NCBI RefSeq assembly: GCF_000524195.1
Contig: NW_020170386.1
Location: forward strand, 439,982-503,981
Source: Echinococcus granulosus
Taxonomy: Eukaryota; Platyhelminthes; Cestoda; Cyclophyllidea; Taeniidae
Direction: 5' to 3'
Length of the DNA stretch: 64,000 nt
The translations under genes were made by a program, and so were the position numbers. The notes beneath the pieces are model-generated. The model saw nothing but the letters and a program-made list of their open reading frames with translations, made no database searches and was not told the origin of the DNA. Shown here one piece after another: positions 13,076 through 24,372 of this stretch. Numbering within the stretch: position 1 is the first letter of the stretch; the number at the start of each line of letters is the position of its first letter.

Positions 13076-16000
13076 TTACTGGTTTATATGAAATCTTACA
13101 TGTTTTACACTGGTTCCAATCCAACGGGATGGATTCTTGCTTTAGTAACTTTAGTATCCGTATTTATAATAGTGGTGAGAGCCTAGTGTTTATTTTCCCT
13201 CTTCAATGCAAATTTAGTACTGAATGATAACTTGTACAGCAAGCTCTTGCTGAAATAGATTTGCTTATCAAGTAATTTACTTGAACTTGTCCTTTGTTGT
13301 TACTGGTTTTAAATCAGGAAGCCATCAACTGAAGTCGGCGAAATAAATACGGAAAGTGGAGAGGCCTCTGCAGGGCCCTATTTGTCTTGGTAGCCCGGCA
13401 CTGAATTTACCGCTTCTGTGTATTAGGAAGTCTTGCACATGCATCTATCAACACGTTGTACGAGGTGAGCCTTTGGTGTCGTGAGTTTTGGTTGGTAAAA
13501 CCATAGGATTTTCCCTCGAGCCTTTCAATATTTCGTCTGGGACTTTTCCTGGGTCTGCCTCCTCAGTATTCGTTATCTGGGCCGATTTCATAAGCATTGG
13601 ATGAGCAAATATTAGCAAATTAATGCATGTTTTAATTAAATATTTAATGGCAAATGATGCACGAATTTCGTCTTCGCCCAGCCGGAGACAATTTGGTGGT
13701 AGTCAAACGTAGTGAATGATAGGTAGGAGTGGAGGCTTGTGCGGCATTTTGCCCTTGGTACGATTCTAAAAGTAATCACAATCTTATCGTGCTTAGGAGT
13801 TATTTATCCGCCGATTTGAAGTCCAAAATAATTTGGATTCGGTGAGCTCGGGACGGGAACTAATTCTGGCCCCACATAAAGGATTGAGTGGCTTACCGTC
13901 TAGTTTCGTGGTTCCAAAAATACATTAATCGATGACTCAGACCGTAAACCCACTATGCATTTCCGTTGTTTGAAAGGGGGAAGAGTGGTTGCACTAGCCA
14001 TAAGCCTTCTAAAAGGTTATGTCCTCAGTTCAAAAAAGATTCCTTGCGAAATAGCCTGACTGATTAAATTGGGAGACCGCCTCTAGTTCATCAAGCAAAA
14101 CGCTTATTTGAATGCACTCGGAAATGGGGTTGTTATCTGCAGCGAATTGTTTGCATGATTTGCTGAAAGTGTAAAGGTTATGATGCTGGTAAAAACTTTC
14201 CCTTTGGGGAAAAAGATCTAAGGAGCTACCAGATCGATTGAAAAAATAATCAGGACATGGGATTGAACTTTAAACTCGTGCCAAATATGAGTACGCTTGA
14301 TCCAAACTGTGGCAAGTCACGGTGCGGGTCCGTTAAAACACTCCTATAAGCGATGATAATCCAAATATTTATTAATTGAGCGAATGACTGATATCCACAC
14401 TGAGTGACATTTTCGAAGGGTACATTAGCGTTTGTTTCAAACTTAAAGTAGTAACTAGGTGTATTATGAAAATTCCCATAATTTGAAACAAGTAGCTAGT
14501 CGGCAGGGAAGAAGCTTGGTTTGCTGCAGATGATTTACCATTATTACAATGGTGGAAAGGTTAATGAAGTTCTCCATGGGAAGCTTAATTCTTCGTCATC
14601 TCGAAATGGAAAAACCATTGCCATTTTTTAATTGACGGGCTCGTTTGGCGATTAAACGTAAGAGTAAACATTCAGAACGAGGTCAATCAGCTTGAAAGGT
14701 AATAGTCAGACCAGTACAGTCCATTTAATTGTGGGAATTACTGGCTTCAAGACATTGGGTAATATGGTTTGTGCCTCAACTGTGGACGGTATTTTCCTTC
14801 GAGAAAGTGGCTTTCCTTGATGCTTGGGCAAATCGTTATTTGTGCTTCAGAGATACAAGGGTAGCTTTGCTATCAGCCTTCAAGGTACCAAACTGGCAAC
14901 TTGGCTTAACAAAGTTAGCATAATTAGAGGAATTTGCAAAATAAAAATTCCTTGTATGCATATTTTAAATTACCCATGAAATCGCATAGTTCTGAAATAC
15001 GGGGGTTCTATAATTATACCCGATGGAAACACCCCATCAAATGCAAAAAAAAACTTCAAATTTAAGTAATTTAAAGGCGTGTTCTCAATAATCGAAATTC
15101 GTGGCTTCGTGGATCGCTACCCGGTAAGAGATTCCAGCTATTGGCCGAATAATGCATTGCACTTCCGCCGGCCCCGCTCACCCCCACCGTACATGAATGA
15201 TGTCGCTGATTCGGTGCTCCGTAAAATTCAGGCTAGTAATCAGTCGAGACAGCGTGGTGTTGGGAGAACTCAAAGAGACTCAGTCGGCAGTTCGACGTGA
15301 TTGCGCCCTAGGAATAACGCAGTTTTGGCGCTAAACATCGGCGCAAATTATGCCGCGTGTGATGAGATTTGGCAGTTCCCTGCTTGGTTAATTCACATCG
15401 AAGGAATGAGTCGTGCAATTGAACAAATTGTTTCATGACTTAGTAAATCAACATCTTATTATACCGCAGGGTGTATTGTAAGTTTACTGTTTGACATTTC
15501 ATACGAAATATTGCACTTTATTTAGTATGCATTTGCATTGTTAAAATAACAACTGGCTGCAACTGCTTTCAAACTGGTTAAGTATCTTTCTACGTTCTGT
15601 TAAGCGTCTACCACTAAAGTGAACGATATAAGCGCATTGAAGGAGAGCAGAATAAATCAAGTGTTTTTCATTATCTGCACCGAACCACCGTCTAGGCGGC
15701 GAATAGAAAGTAAATTACCCAACTTTTGATTGTATATCGCCCCCGTTAAAGGATTTTCCTCAACCCATTTCCGCGGTCCTTTTCTGCCAAGAAGACGGCG
15801 CCTTTTGTTCCTGTTTCAAAATCCCAATGCATGAACCGAGTACATGAAGTCCATATGTTCACCGACCTTTCATAAGTTTTGAAGTGGTCTAATCTTTTCC
15901 ACTAATTGCAGAAAACGCCAACATGCGTTCTGGTCCACCACGTAATTGTTCTGCTACATCCTGGGCTTACGGTCATAATACTACTTAACGGCGTAAACAC

Positions 16001-18601
16001 GGAATCAAGATGGAGTATTTTAAACAGATTGAGTCCCACCTAAGCTATCATGTTTCATTTTTTATTTTGTAAGCTTTGAAACCTTAAAAATTGTACTTAT
16101 CCAAAGCTTTAAGGTAAAATTCCTATGTTAAAACAAAATTCGAAGTAGAGGAAAGTAAAAGTTGGGGGTAAATGACGATCTTGACCAATCGCAATCGTCA
16201 AAATTTTAGCCGGGTAGCATAAAAGCACGCAAGCGCAAAACAGCCGTTTGGACAAGGAAACGCGCAAAGAAATGAACCTAATTCCCGCCTATACCTCCTG
16301 CTAAATATCTTCGTATCGCGATGTCTAAGGGCACGCATTTATCCTATTTCAAAGGAATTGTAAGTGAGAGTTAAAGTAAACAAATGAAGTAGTGAATTTT
16401 CTATTTCAGTAGATTACATCTAGCAGGTATCTGTGACAAAGCGAGCCTAATTTATCGTTCCAGATTATCTAAAGTGTAAGTGAAGCTGCAAACGAATTAG
16501 GCCGCATCAATTAGTAAATCGCTTTTTGTTTATCCAAACTGTTGATACGGAGTGTTTACAGCTATTCAAATAACTTATTCTTTTGCCTTAGTAGTGACAA
16601 AACCCTCGAATAGTCCCCCCAACAAGTTCCGGGATCGCAAGGCTGCAATCGTATTTGGGGCTGATCGTTAGGACGAAATAGTGAGTTAGAGACCTTACAA
16701 ACTAACCGAGCTAGTTTTCGGGGACTATTATTCTAACTGATAATGACACCTTGTACATCATTTCTCCACTATCGGATATAATTCAGCTATGTGAGTCGTG
16801 CACCATACAAACACTGGGAAATTTTAATTCACTGCTGAAATCGGTACCAAATATTAAAATCCCCCGGGATTCATAGTCTTCCTGAAATCCAAGCAGTCTC
16901 GGACAAAATAAAAGTGGTAATTGCTTTATTCAGGATATTTTTGTATGAGACCACATTTTCAATGCAATTAAGATTTTATGCGTTCATTTGGACCATAAAA
17001 TACAGTTTTGTTTTCCATAAACCTGGCGTCCAACTATGCAATTGTCCAACCTTTCCCGTGAGAAATGTCATTACTTCAAAAGTGCTTTTGAACAGAAATT
17101 ATTGAGTGAAATACTACCAAATGTAAATAAGGGAAAAAGGGCAGTCTCGAATTCAATGACAGGAGGTAATTCAGGATGGGACAAAGTGGTTCAGTTCACC
17201 GTCTGGTTCATAGTGAGAATGAAAGCAAGATCTTCCAAGCAGTGAACAGGATTGTCTTTGCTTGCGTACGAAATACGTTCTTATGGCATGTGGCAGGTTC
17301 CGATATTTTTGGTAATTAATATTTTGATCGTTAAATATCTAGGTGAGGTTCAGGAAGATTTGAATTTTCGTGCACTTAAGGTCACGTTCATGGTCGTTCC
17401 AACGGAGGTTTACATTATCTGCATCCTTGTTTATTTTTTGAATCACAGGTCGTGTTTTGAATGCAAAATATTCAGCTGTAGTTACATTGCAAGATTCAAG
17501 CCTTGTAATGCTTTTTTAGATTGTCTACTATGATATCCCCGATAGTTTAATTAATCTTACTTTACAACAGTCCATATCATTCGCAAAAAGTTACAGTGCA
17601 TGAATTACAGCTAAGCAGAACAAAAAATACCTATTTTACGGCTCCTTCTCCTACTCAATGCAAGGCGTGAAAAATACCGCTAAGCGTTCATGGCCTTACG
17701 TGTTTGGTGACACAATTGGTCACACCGTTTGGCATTGAATGGCACCTCACACGAACACCTTCACGAAAGTAGTTACTGACGGACGAGGGCTTGAACACCG
17801 ATACCATCGACAACAAAGCAGTACTTGAGCAAACATACCTGCCATTTCTGAAATCTTTCCTGCATATAGCTCATACTAGCAGAGCATGGAAATGACAGGG
17901 TTTTGAATGTCACTATGCGGTGCCTTGATATAATGGATATAATGTAGGTGTTCGCATCCTGCTTCTACTTTACCACCTTTGCTCCATCTCTGGATTTGGA
18001 ATATAAATAAGAACACATCATAGTGTCTTAAAGGAATTATCAACTAGGATGAAATGTCATAGGTGCTGTTGAAAGGCTAGACCGAATTCTCTCTATCTTT
18101 CAATAACGTTACTAGGCTCGTGTTAAACGTGGACGGCGATCCTCAAAACGCATTATTAAACACCAACGTGTATTATTTCTTTTAAGGATTAACTTGGACG
18201 TTTTGTCTTGAATAAAGAATGAATTAAACCCATTATACCGAGGTTTTATATAAAAACAAAAATTACATCGGAAACACCGACTGCGTGGAATTTATTTACC
18301 TATGCATTTCTAAAACAAAATAATGTCCTTTAGCGGATAAATCAGAGAATAAAAGCTTGTGAACACTGTTTTTACATTGGCCATATCCATAAGAATACAA
18401 ATCAGTTTCAAATTGCAAATTTTCCATAGCTTATAGTAGACTGACGTATAATTAGCAATTACTAACCAACAGTTTCTCCGATGGGTTCAGGATAGGGAGA
18501 ACAGATTTGCATTGATCTCTATACAAGAACATATTTGTTTGTTTACCACGGCAAACCATTGTTTATTCTTTAATTCCACAATGTTATACTTCACTTGAAA
18601 A
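13076..18601. other. intergenic region between MIC60 and the GPCR
   Basis: About 5.5 kb, A-rich on the + strand. No exon could be assigned. The only stretch standing out is 15079-15300, a 73-codon open frame in locally GC-richer sequence, rich in Arg, Ser and Pro towards its C-terminal half and followed by more GC-rich sequence to about 15,360. It has no recognised domain and could be chance, a small gene or part of a repeat. No tRNA or rRNA seen. Confidence 0.5.
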
Positions 18602-18690
18602 TGCATTGACGTTTGTCAGTCAATGCAGATTTTGATTGGCCAATGGGCAAATCCCCAACTATGTGCGGCTTCTGATTGGTCGGTCTGGTG
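18602..18690 (+). promoter_or_regulatory. candidate GPCR promoter: CCAAT boxes and inverted repeat
   Basis: About 100-200 bp upstream of the GPCR start. ATTGGCCAAT at 18635-18644 is a palindrome holding CCAAT in both orientations, and a second inverted CCAAT (GATTGG) lies at 18674-18679. Just upstream is a perfect 9-bp inverted repeat, TGCATTGAC at 18602-18610 and GTCAATGCA at 18619-18627, with an 8-bp spacer; a TGACGT half-site of CRE type lies across its left edge at 18607-18612. CCAAT clusters are typical NF-Y sites of animal promoters. Function is inferred from motif and position. Confidence 0.45.
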
Positions 18691-18797
18691 GTGATTTTAC
18701 CAGCTGTCATATCCACGTTACCAGTTCAGAAGTTCACGAAAACACGATGAACGTCGTCATGCAGATGCTGTAATTTGTTGAAAATCAGGCCCGCTCA

Positions 18798-21700
18798 ATG
18801 GATTGCGAAACCACTGTTCTTGACAGTGTCGATGCAGTGCGAGCGTACATCGATCAGTGCTTTTCGAATAGCTCTCTTAAGGAGAATTATCGAAAGGTTT
18901 TCGAGGAACACATAGAAAAGACTAGTTCAAATTCGGCTTGGCTGAACTCTACCCTCGTTGGATTAACCTTCGTCTACATCCTCATGATGTGTATCGGCTT
19001 TACAGGAAATATTCTTGTGATGATTGTTATCATTTGCAACCGCGCGATGCGTGTTAGTCCACGGAATCTATTCATTTTCAATCTGGCAGTTTCAGACCTT
19101 ATCCTTTGCATCGTTACTCAACCTCTCAACCTCTATCGGATTCTTTCCACTAGACACGGCTGGCAACTCGGTCTTCTGATGTGCAAACTCTCCTCCATGG
19201 TCCAGGCAACGAACGTCTACGTTTCCTCAATGAGCATCACTGCTATAGCCTTAGATAGATTTCGGGTAGGTTTGATGAAAATTGTATGTGATGTCATATT
19301 TTTCCTCACAGTTACAGTCCTTGAATTTGCTTCACTATTTCTTAGTGCATTAGCATTGGGACGGAAGTGGGTATTGTAAAGACTGAATTACAGTAAGATT
19401 TAAGTAACGAACCACTGCTAATACTTGAAATGTTCGATCCTTCTCGTGAAATCGCGGTACGGTAAATGAGACTTTCAGACATCCCTTTGCTCCTGTAGTA
19501 TTTCATAGATGATAAATTTGAGTAAAATCAAACGTGTTAATCCCAAGTCGAAATTATTTGAGCCTAAAAGCGCTGCTCAGATTTGAAAATTTAATCGCAC
19601 ACTTTTTTCTTTCCGTTTTATGTTCATCACACCGACACATTTAATACCAATGTGGTTAACTTTTATCCGACCTCTTCACATCGTATAAAATCAGAGCGAG
19701 CGAAGTTCCCACCTTCATGAAATCGCAGGGTTCCTAGACCCTTTCTCACCGAACTTTGCTTGCATCATTACTGGCCAGGTGTTCTGGAGATAAATCATCA
19801 CACCCAAGGCATTGAATATAGCTCTTTTTACTGCTGTAAAACAAAACGTTGGGTGGTTTGTTTGGAATTATATCCCCTTCGCTTTCCAATCAAGCAGGTC
19901 TGCATTATAAAGCACTTTTATATAGTATTTTAAAGCCCGTTAGCCAAAGAGAGAGCGACTGAACTAGTCCATTCCAATCAGGCAAAGACCTTGCTTTCAA
20001 AGAACGGTCGTGCACTTCCTGTATACTGTGCAGCATGGTAAAAGAATAGATTAAATAAAACAATAATAGGAACCTCCGTTTTACTGTATTTGTCATTCAG
20101 GTAAACTAAGAATTGAATAAATATGAATGCGACAGGGGGATCGGGGACGATTGGACGCATTTACAAAATTTGAGTTTGCCGAATATGCTCCCGATTTTGC
20201 ACTCCCCTCATGTAAAAATGTAAATCCCTCGTCAACTGCTAACTCAACCGAAATTATAGCCACTTGAGTCGAGATCCATCTCCCGAAGGTTCGACCAAAC
20301 AATGCATGCATTTCAACAGCCAGCGGAAATTTGTGCAAAGTATGCAGTGAACCGAGAATTGCGATTAGGAAATCCAGTCGTCCTTTGATATTACGTGTTC
20401 AGAAGAGATTAATCTAAAAAGTGCTTTGTTTTAAAATTGAAAAGTGTTGAACCAGACACTAAAGGTGAGAGCCATCAAAAATGTTTGCTTGAATCATTTC
20501 CAGCATATGTTGTTTTTGCACACACGGCACCTCGATATTTTCTTATGCATTTCAAATACGCGATTATTTAATGTGTAGATGCTTTTTAAGCTACCTTTCA
20601 TTAATAATGCTGGGCGAAGACGAAAACTGCAAAAGAACGAAATGGTACGAAAGTAATGGTTGAAACAGGAACAGTATCTTGAACGCCTTACCAAAAACAG
20701 CCCGGGTGTTTGTTTTGTTTTATTTGCTTCTTCATAGTATGATTTAGCTAATGAAATCAAACGCCCTTTTAGATGAATATCAACAGAATGTTTCAGAACG
20801 GAAATGAAAAAATAAATCAATCATTTTGGTGTTGGATATTAAACCGTAAATTATGCCATTAATAGACTTACTAACTTAGGGCTTCTCACATTTATCAACT
20901 GCAAAATGATTTATGGTTTACGTCAAGAGTAGCGTAACGGCTGAAAATATTAGGACTTATTTTTATTACGACCAACCGCACGATGGTAAAAGTCCTACGG
21001 CTAGTCAAAAGACTGCAGCAGCAAGCGAAGTAGATGCTGAAGAAGTAACGTAGCATAATAATCTGATGGTCATGAAAATATTTTTATTTTACCTCACACG
21101 GAGGAGGACTAATTAGGCCGGAAACGATTGGGCTGATAGAGCACTTTAGCACACTTTAACTGTTTATACTTCGCTCTCTTCTTGCAATACTGTCCTTCTA
21201 CTAGTTGTCTATCCTGAGTCAGACTGGTCCCTCGAGAGGCAGTTCGATTATTTATTTTCTTTGTTTCCGTAGTTTCTAAAGAAATTTGGGCAAGGTACTA
21301 ACTACACCTATTTCGTAATTGTTTTAAGACTTTGTTTAGGGAGACTGAGTAAAAGGTAACATCCAGATGATCGGTTACTTCAGTATTTAAAGGTGATGTC
21401 AAGTAAACGCGATGAATCAACAGAACAGAAGCGTTGTGCAACAGAGGTCCAACGCCTCCGTCTCTAAGCTTTCAATATTCGATCCGATTTGTTCCAACAA
21501 ATTGTTAATGAAGTACAGCCTCCAATTGATGGAAAGTTCTTTACAACTACACTGTATGGTTCAAATAAAACCCGGGGCACATCCTACATTTTAATCACTT
21601 TTAAAGACACTCGGAGAATATCTCAACTATCCACCTAAATGTTCGTCTTCGTAGGGAAAAGTTTGTTTCTAATAACTCTTCACAAAAAACCCCTTCCTTG

Positions 21701-24333
21701 GCTTGATCACTGCGGACGCAGTTTTTATTCCACTTCCTCGATCCATGTTCCATTTTAGGTCTGATAACTCCCAATTTCCTAAAGTTTTTTATTCGGAGTG
21801 AATTTGAGTTAGGTGTACCCTACACCTAATTTTGTTTCCTAACCACAAAAATTTCACTGTATGTATATATTCTCGCACATAATTATTCAAATAGTGACTG
21901 TAAAAGTTAGCTATTTTGCAAGAAAATCTTGAGAAAATTCTGAAAATATATTACGAGTTATCTGTTACTTCGTTTCAAGGACCTACGACCCACCATGAAT
22001 AACAGACTAACTCGACGGAATGATAGTAGAACAACGGAATAAAAAGCATGGAATAGCCCAGCATCCCGCGCTACTTACATCACGTGCATTCATAACCCTA
22101 AAGTATAGCAACAGATTTCTTTCAAACACTCTATTTTGATTTCAGCTAATCATGAACCCTTCTCGACAGGATATTAATGTTAAGACAGTCTACGTGATTA
22201 TATGTTTCCTTTGGCTACTGGCGTTTACATTGTCAACGCCTATTGGAGTATTTGCGAGAGTCTCCACCGCCAACGGCCGTCCAACGTGCTCTGAAGCAAC
22301 GCTGGATTACAGCATGCGCATCACAAAACTCGTTTATTCCATCTTAGGCATGATCTTGCTCTACGGCACACCCGTTACTCTCGTCAGCATAGCCTACGCT
22401 CAAATTTGCATCCTAGTCCACAAGCGAATCAAGAAAAAACCGCGTCATTCCCAGCCCTACCCATTAGGTAGCAAATCGTTACACGTTCACCGAGAGAACA
22501 CCGATTTTTCGGGTGTTCAGGAAAGCTCACCCAATCGTACCATGCCCGCAGCACGTGTGTCCGACGTTGGCTCGGTCTGTGTCTACTTCTTGCAAAGGAA
22601 GCTCACCGACGATCCCGCAAACGTGGGAGTCTGTGAAAACCGAATGTACACCTCACAGCGCCATCCAAGCAGGCATCGTAGGACCAGTTTCTTGCTAGCT
22701 AGTGTCTCAATCTTTTTCGCTATCAGCTGGCTTCCCTTAAATATCGTGAATCTCTTGCTCGATCTACGGGAGCTTAATTTTGAGGTGCTCTCCGTCAACC
22801 AGTCTACTGGGTGGGAAGACAGGGCCCCGTCTCTGCCAGTTGCAACGCCTTTTGTTCCCCGAGGCCGCTCCGATGATTATCTGAGTCTCCCTGGGGAAAC
22901 TGTTTTGATCATTCAGGCGGTTTGTCTTCTCTTCGTTCTTATATCCGCGTGCATAAATCCCATGCTCTATGGATGGCTAAATGAAAACTTTCGGCGCAGA
23001 TTCAAACAACTGTTGCGATGTCCTCATAAAAGGAGATATTTAGTAGAAAGTGAAAAACAAAAGCACAAAACGTGGCAAGTCAGCAAGAAGCGCAGTCCAT
23101 ATGCTCTTTGGCCCAGTAAGTTCAGTGTTTAATCACTCATCGGCAGCGCAAATTTGACCCATCATTTAGTACTGTATAGGGAGCCGCTTAAAAATTAGGC
23201 AAAAAGTACTGTCAACTTTGAAAACTAGGCTTAACCCCACAACGAGAATTGTCCATTTTTTACAGACTACTTAATTTCCTCGATTCTTAGTGTTGGCTAA
23301 TAAATTTTCATAATTAGATCTTACTGCCATTAATTTGGATGTAGTTAAATTCATGGGGATTTTTTACATAAATGACTATTTAAAAACTCCGCATAAGCAA
23401 ACTAACGACAATCTTAACGCAATTTTTGTAAATACACAGAAATTTGCTCTTGAATTTAATACCTACGTCGCTTGTTCGCATTTAATGTCACGAATTTTAC
23501 ACTTGCGTCCAGTTCACCTCTAGTTGTTAAGGTTGTCGAGTTGAACTTCATCATTGTAATATGGAAATGACTCGTTGGTGGAATGTTCTCAAGTAAACAA
23601 AATGTCGTATTTATTCAGGACTGTACCCTAGTAGATGTCACACTTAGAGGTCATCTGCTGGAGCCGTGACTGCTCATCCAAATATGCCGCAAATTCACTT
23701 GGAGCTTACCAACTAAAATAGTGGCTTTACGCGAGCATTAAGATGATGGGATTATCAAGTGGTTACCTAAAATGCCATAGAGAAATTTGCTCCAATTCTG
23801 TATGTTGTGAAATTAAGACTTTCTAGACATAGAAGCGTATCTAACAAGCTAGGAGATAGGTTTGTGTGCTCACTGTTCGTAATGAAGCGCAACATGCAAC
23901 CCATTCCCCTCATCAAGCATACAACTTTCAAAAACTGGTCATTATAAAGGGCAGTGTTTAAGGCGTGTCTGTCTTGTGCACATCGTCGTCACACTGCCGA
24001 AATAACTTATAATGATTTCAGTCCAAAAATAGCAAAGATTACGCGGGAAAAACGAACCCAGTTTCACTAGAGGACTCCTTTGCTCTTCCATTTGAAGAGG
24101 CCTGCCGTCGTAGGTGTGACCGACGGCAAACATCAGACCAATTATCTGCCTCCACCTATCATCCCACAAGTCAGAAGACTAGTTCTGTTCCAGATGCACC
24201 ACGTCGAAGTCATTCACTCGACGTTATCGTCTACAAGTCTTCCATGCGTCTCAGCGACGGGGCACTGGCTTTCGCCAAAGAGTCCAACTTACCGCGTGGT
24301 GTTCTCCTTGAGACCGACATTGACGCCAAATGA
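18798..24333 (+). CDS. class A GPCR, neuropeptide F/Y receptor type
   Basis: Seven-helix receptor of the plasma membrane, probably for an RF/RY-amide neuropeptide. Exons: 18798-19265, 22146-23115, 24071-24333; phases 0 and 1 close exactly and give 566 residues. The N-terminus has NSS and NST glycosylation sites and no signal peptide. TM1 carries GN, TM2 LAVSD, the TM3 start has the disulphide Cys, and TM3 ends DRFR (residues 153-156) instead of DRY, then LIMNP. Cys204 in loop 2 is the partner cysteine. TM6 has SWLPL and TM7 NPMLYGWLNENFR, a form typical of NPY/NPF receptors. Intracellular loop 3 is long (about 95 residues). If exon 2 is read through, a stop comes at 23132. However, a GTAAGT donor sits at 23116, and a matching acceptor leads to an 86-residue tail rich in Arg, Ser and Thr, ending 34 bp before an AATAAA. 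The ligand is not determined. Confidence 0.88.
19266..22145 (+). other. GPCR intron 1
   Basis: A 2.9-kb intron splitting the receptor right after the DRF motif at the end of TM3, from GTAGGT to TTTCAG. No internal gene seen; minus-strand open frames at 19905-20820 look random. Confidence 0.7.
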
Positions 24334-24366
24334 CCGCAAAATATTTTTTATTTTATTTGATAATAC

Positions 24367-24372
24367 AATAAA
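24367..24372 (+). promoter_or_regulatory. poly(A) signal AATAAA, GPCR
   Basis: AATAAA 34 bp after the stop codon of the third GPCR exon. This short spacing supports the exon as the true 3' end. Another AATAAA at 23299-23304 could serve an intron-retaining form. Confidence 0.65.

Noticed and set aside
23116..23132. GPCR stop at 23132 as the true C-terminus
   Set aside because: A consensus GTAAGT donor and an in-phase third exon followed closely by AATAAA explain the 3' end better; kept only as a possible retained-intron form.
23299..23304. AATAAA as the main GPCR poly(A) signal
   Set aside because: It lies inside the intron of the three-exon model; the signal at 24367 fits better.
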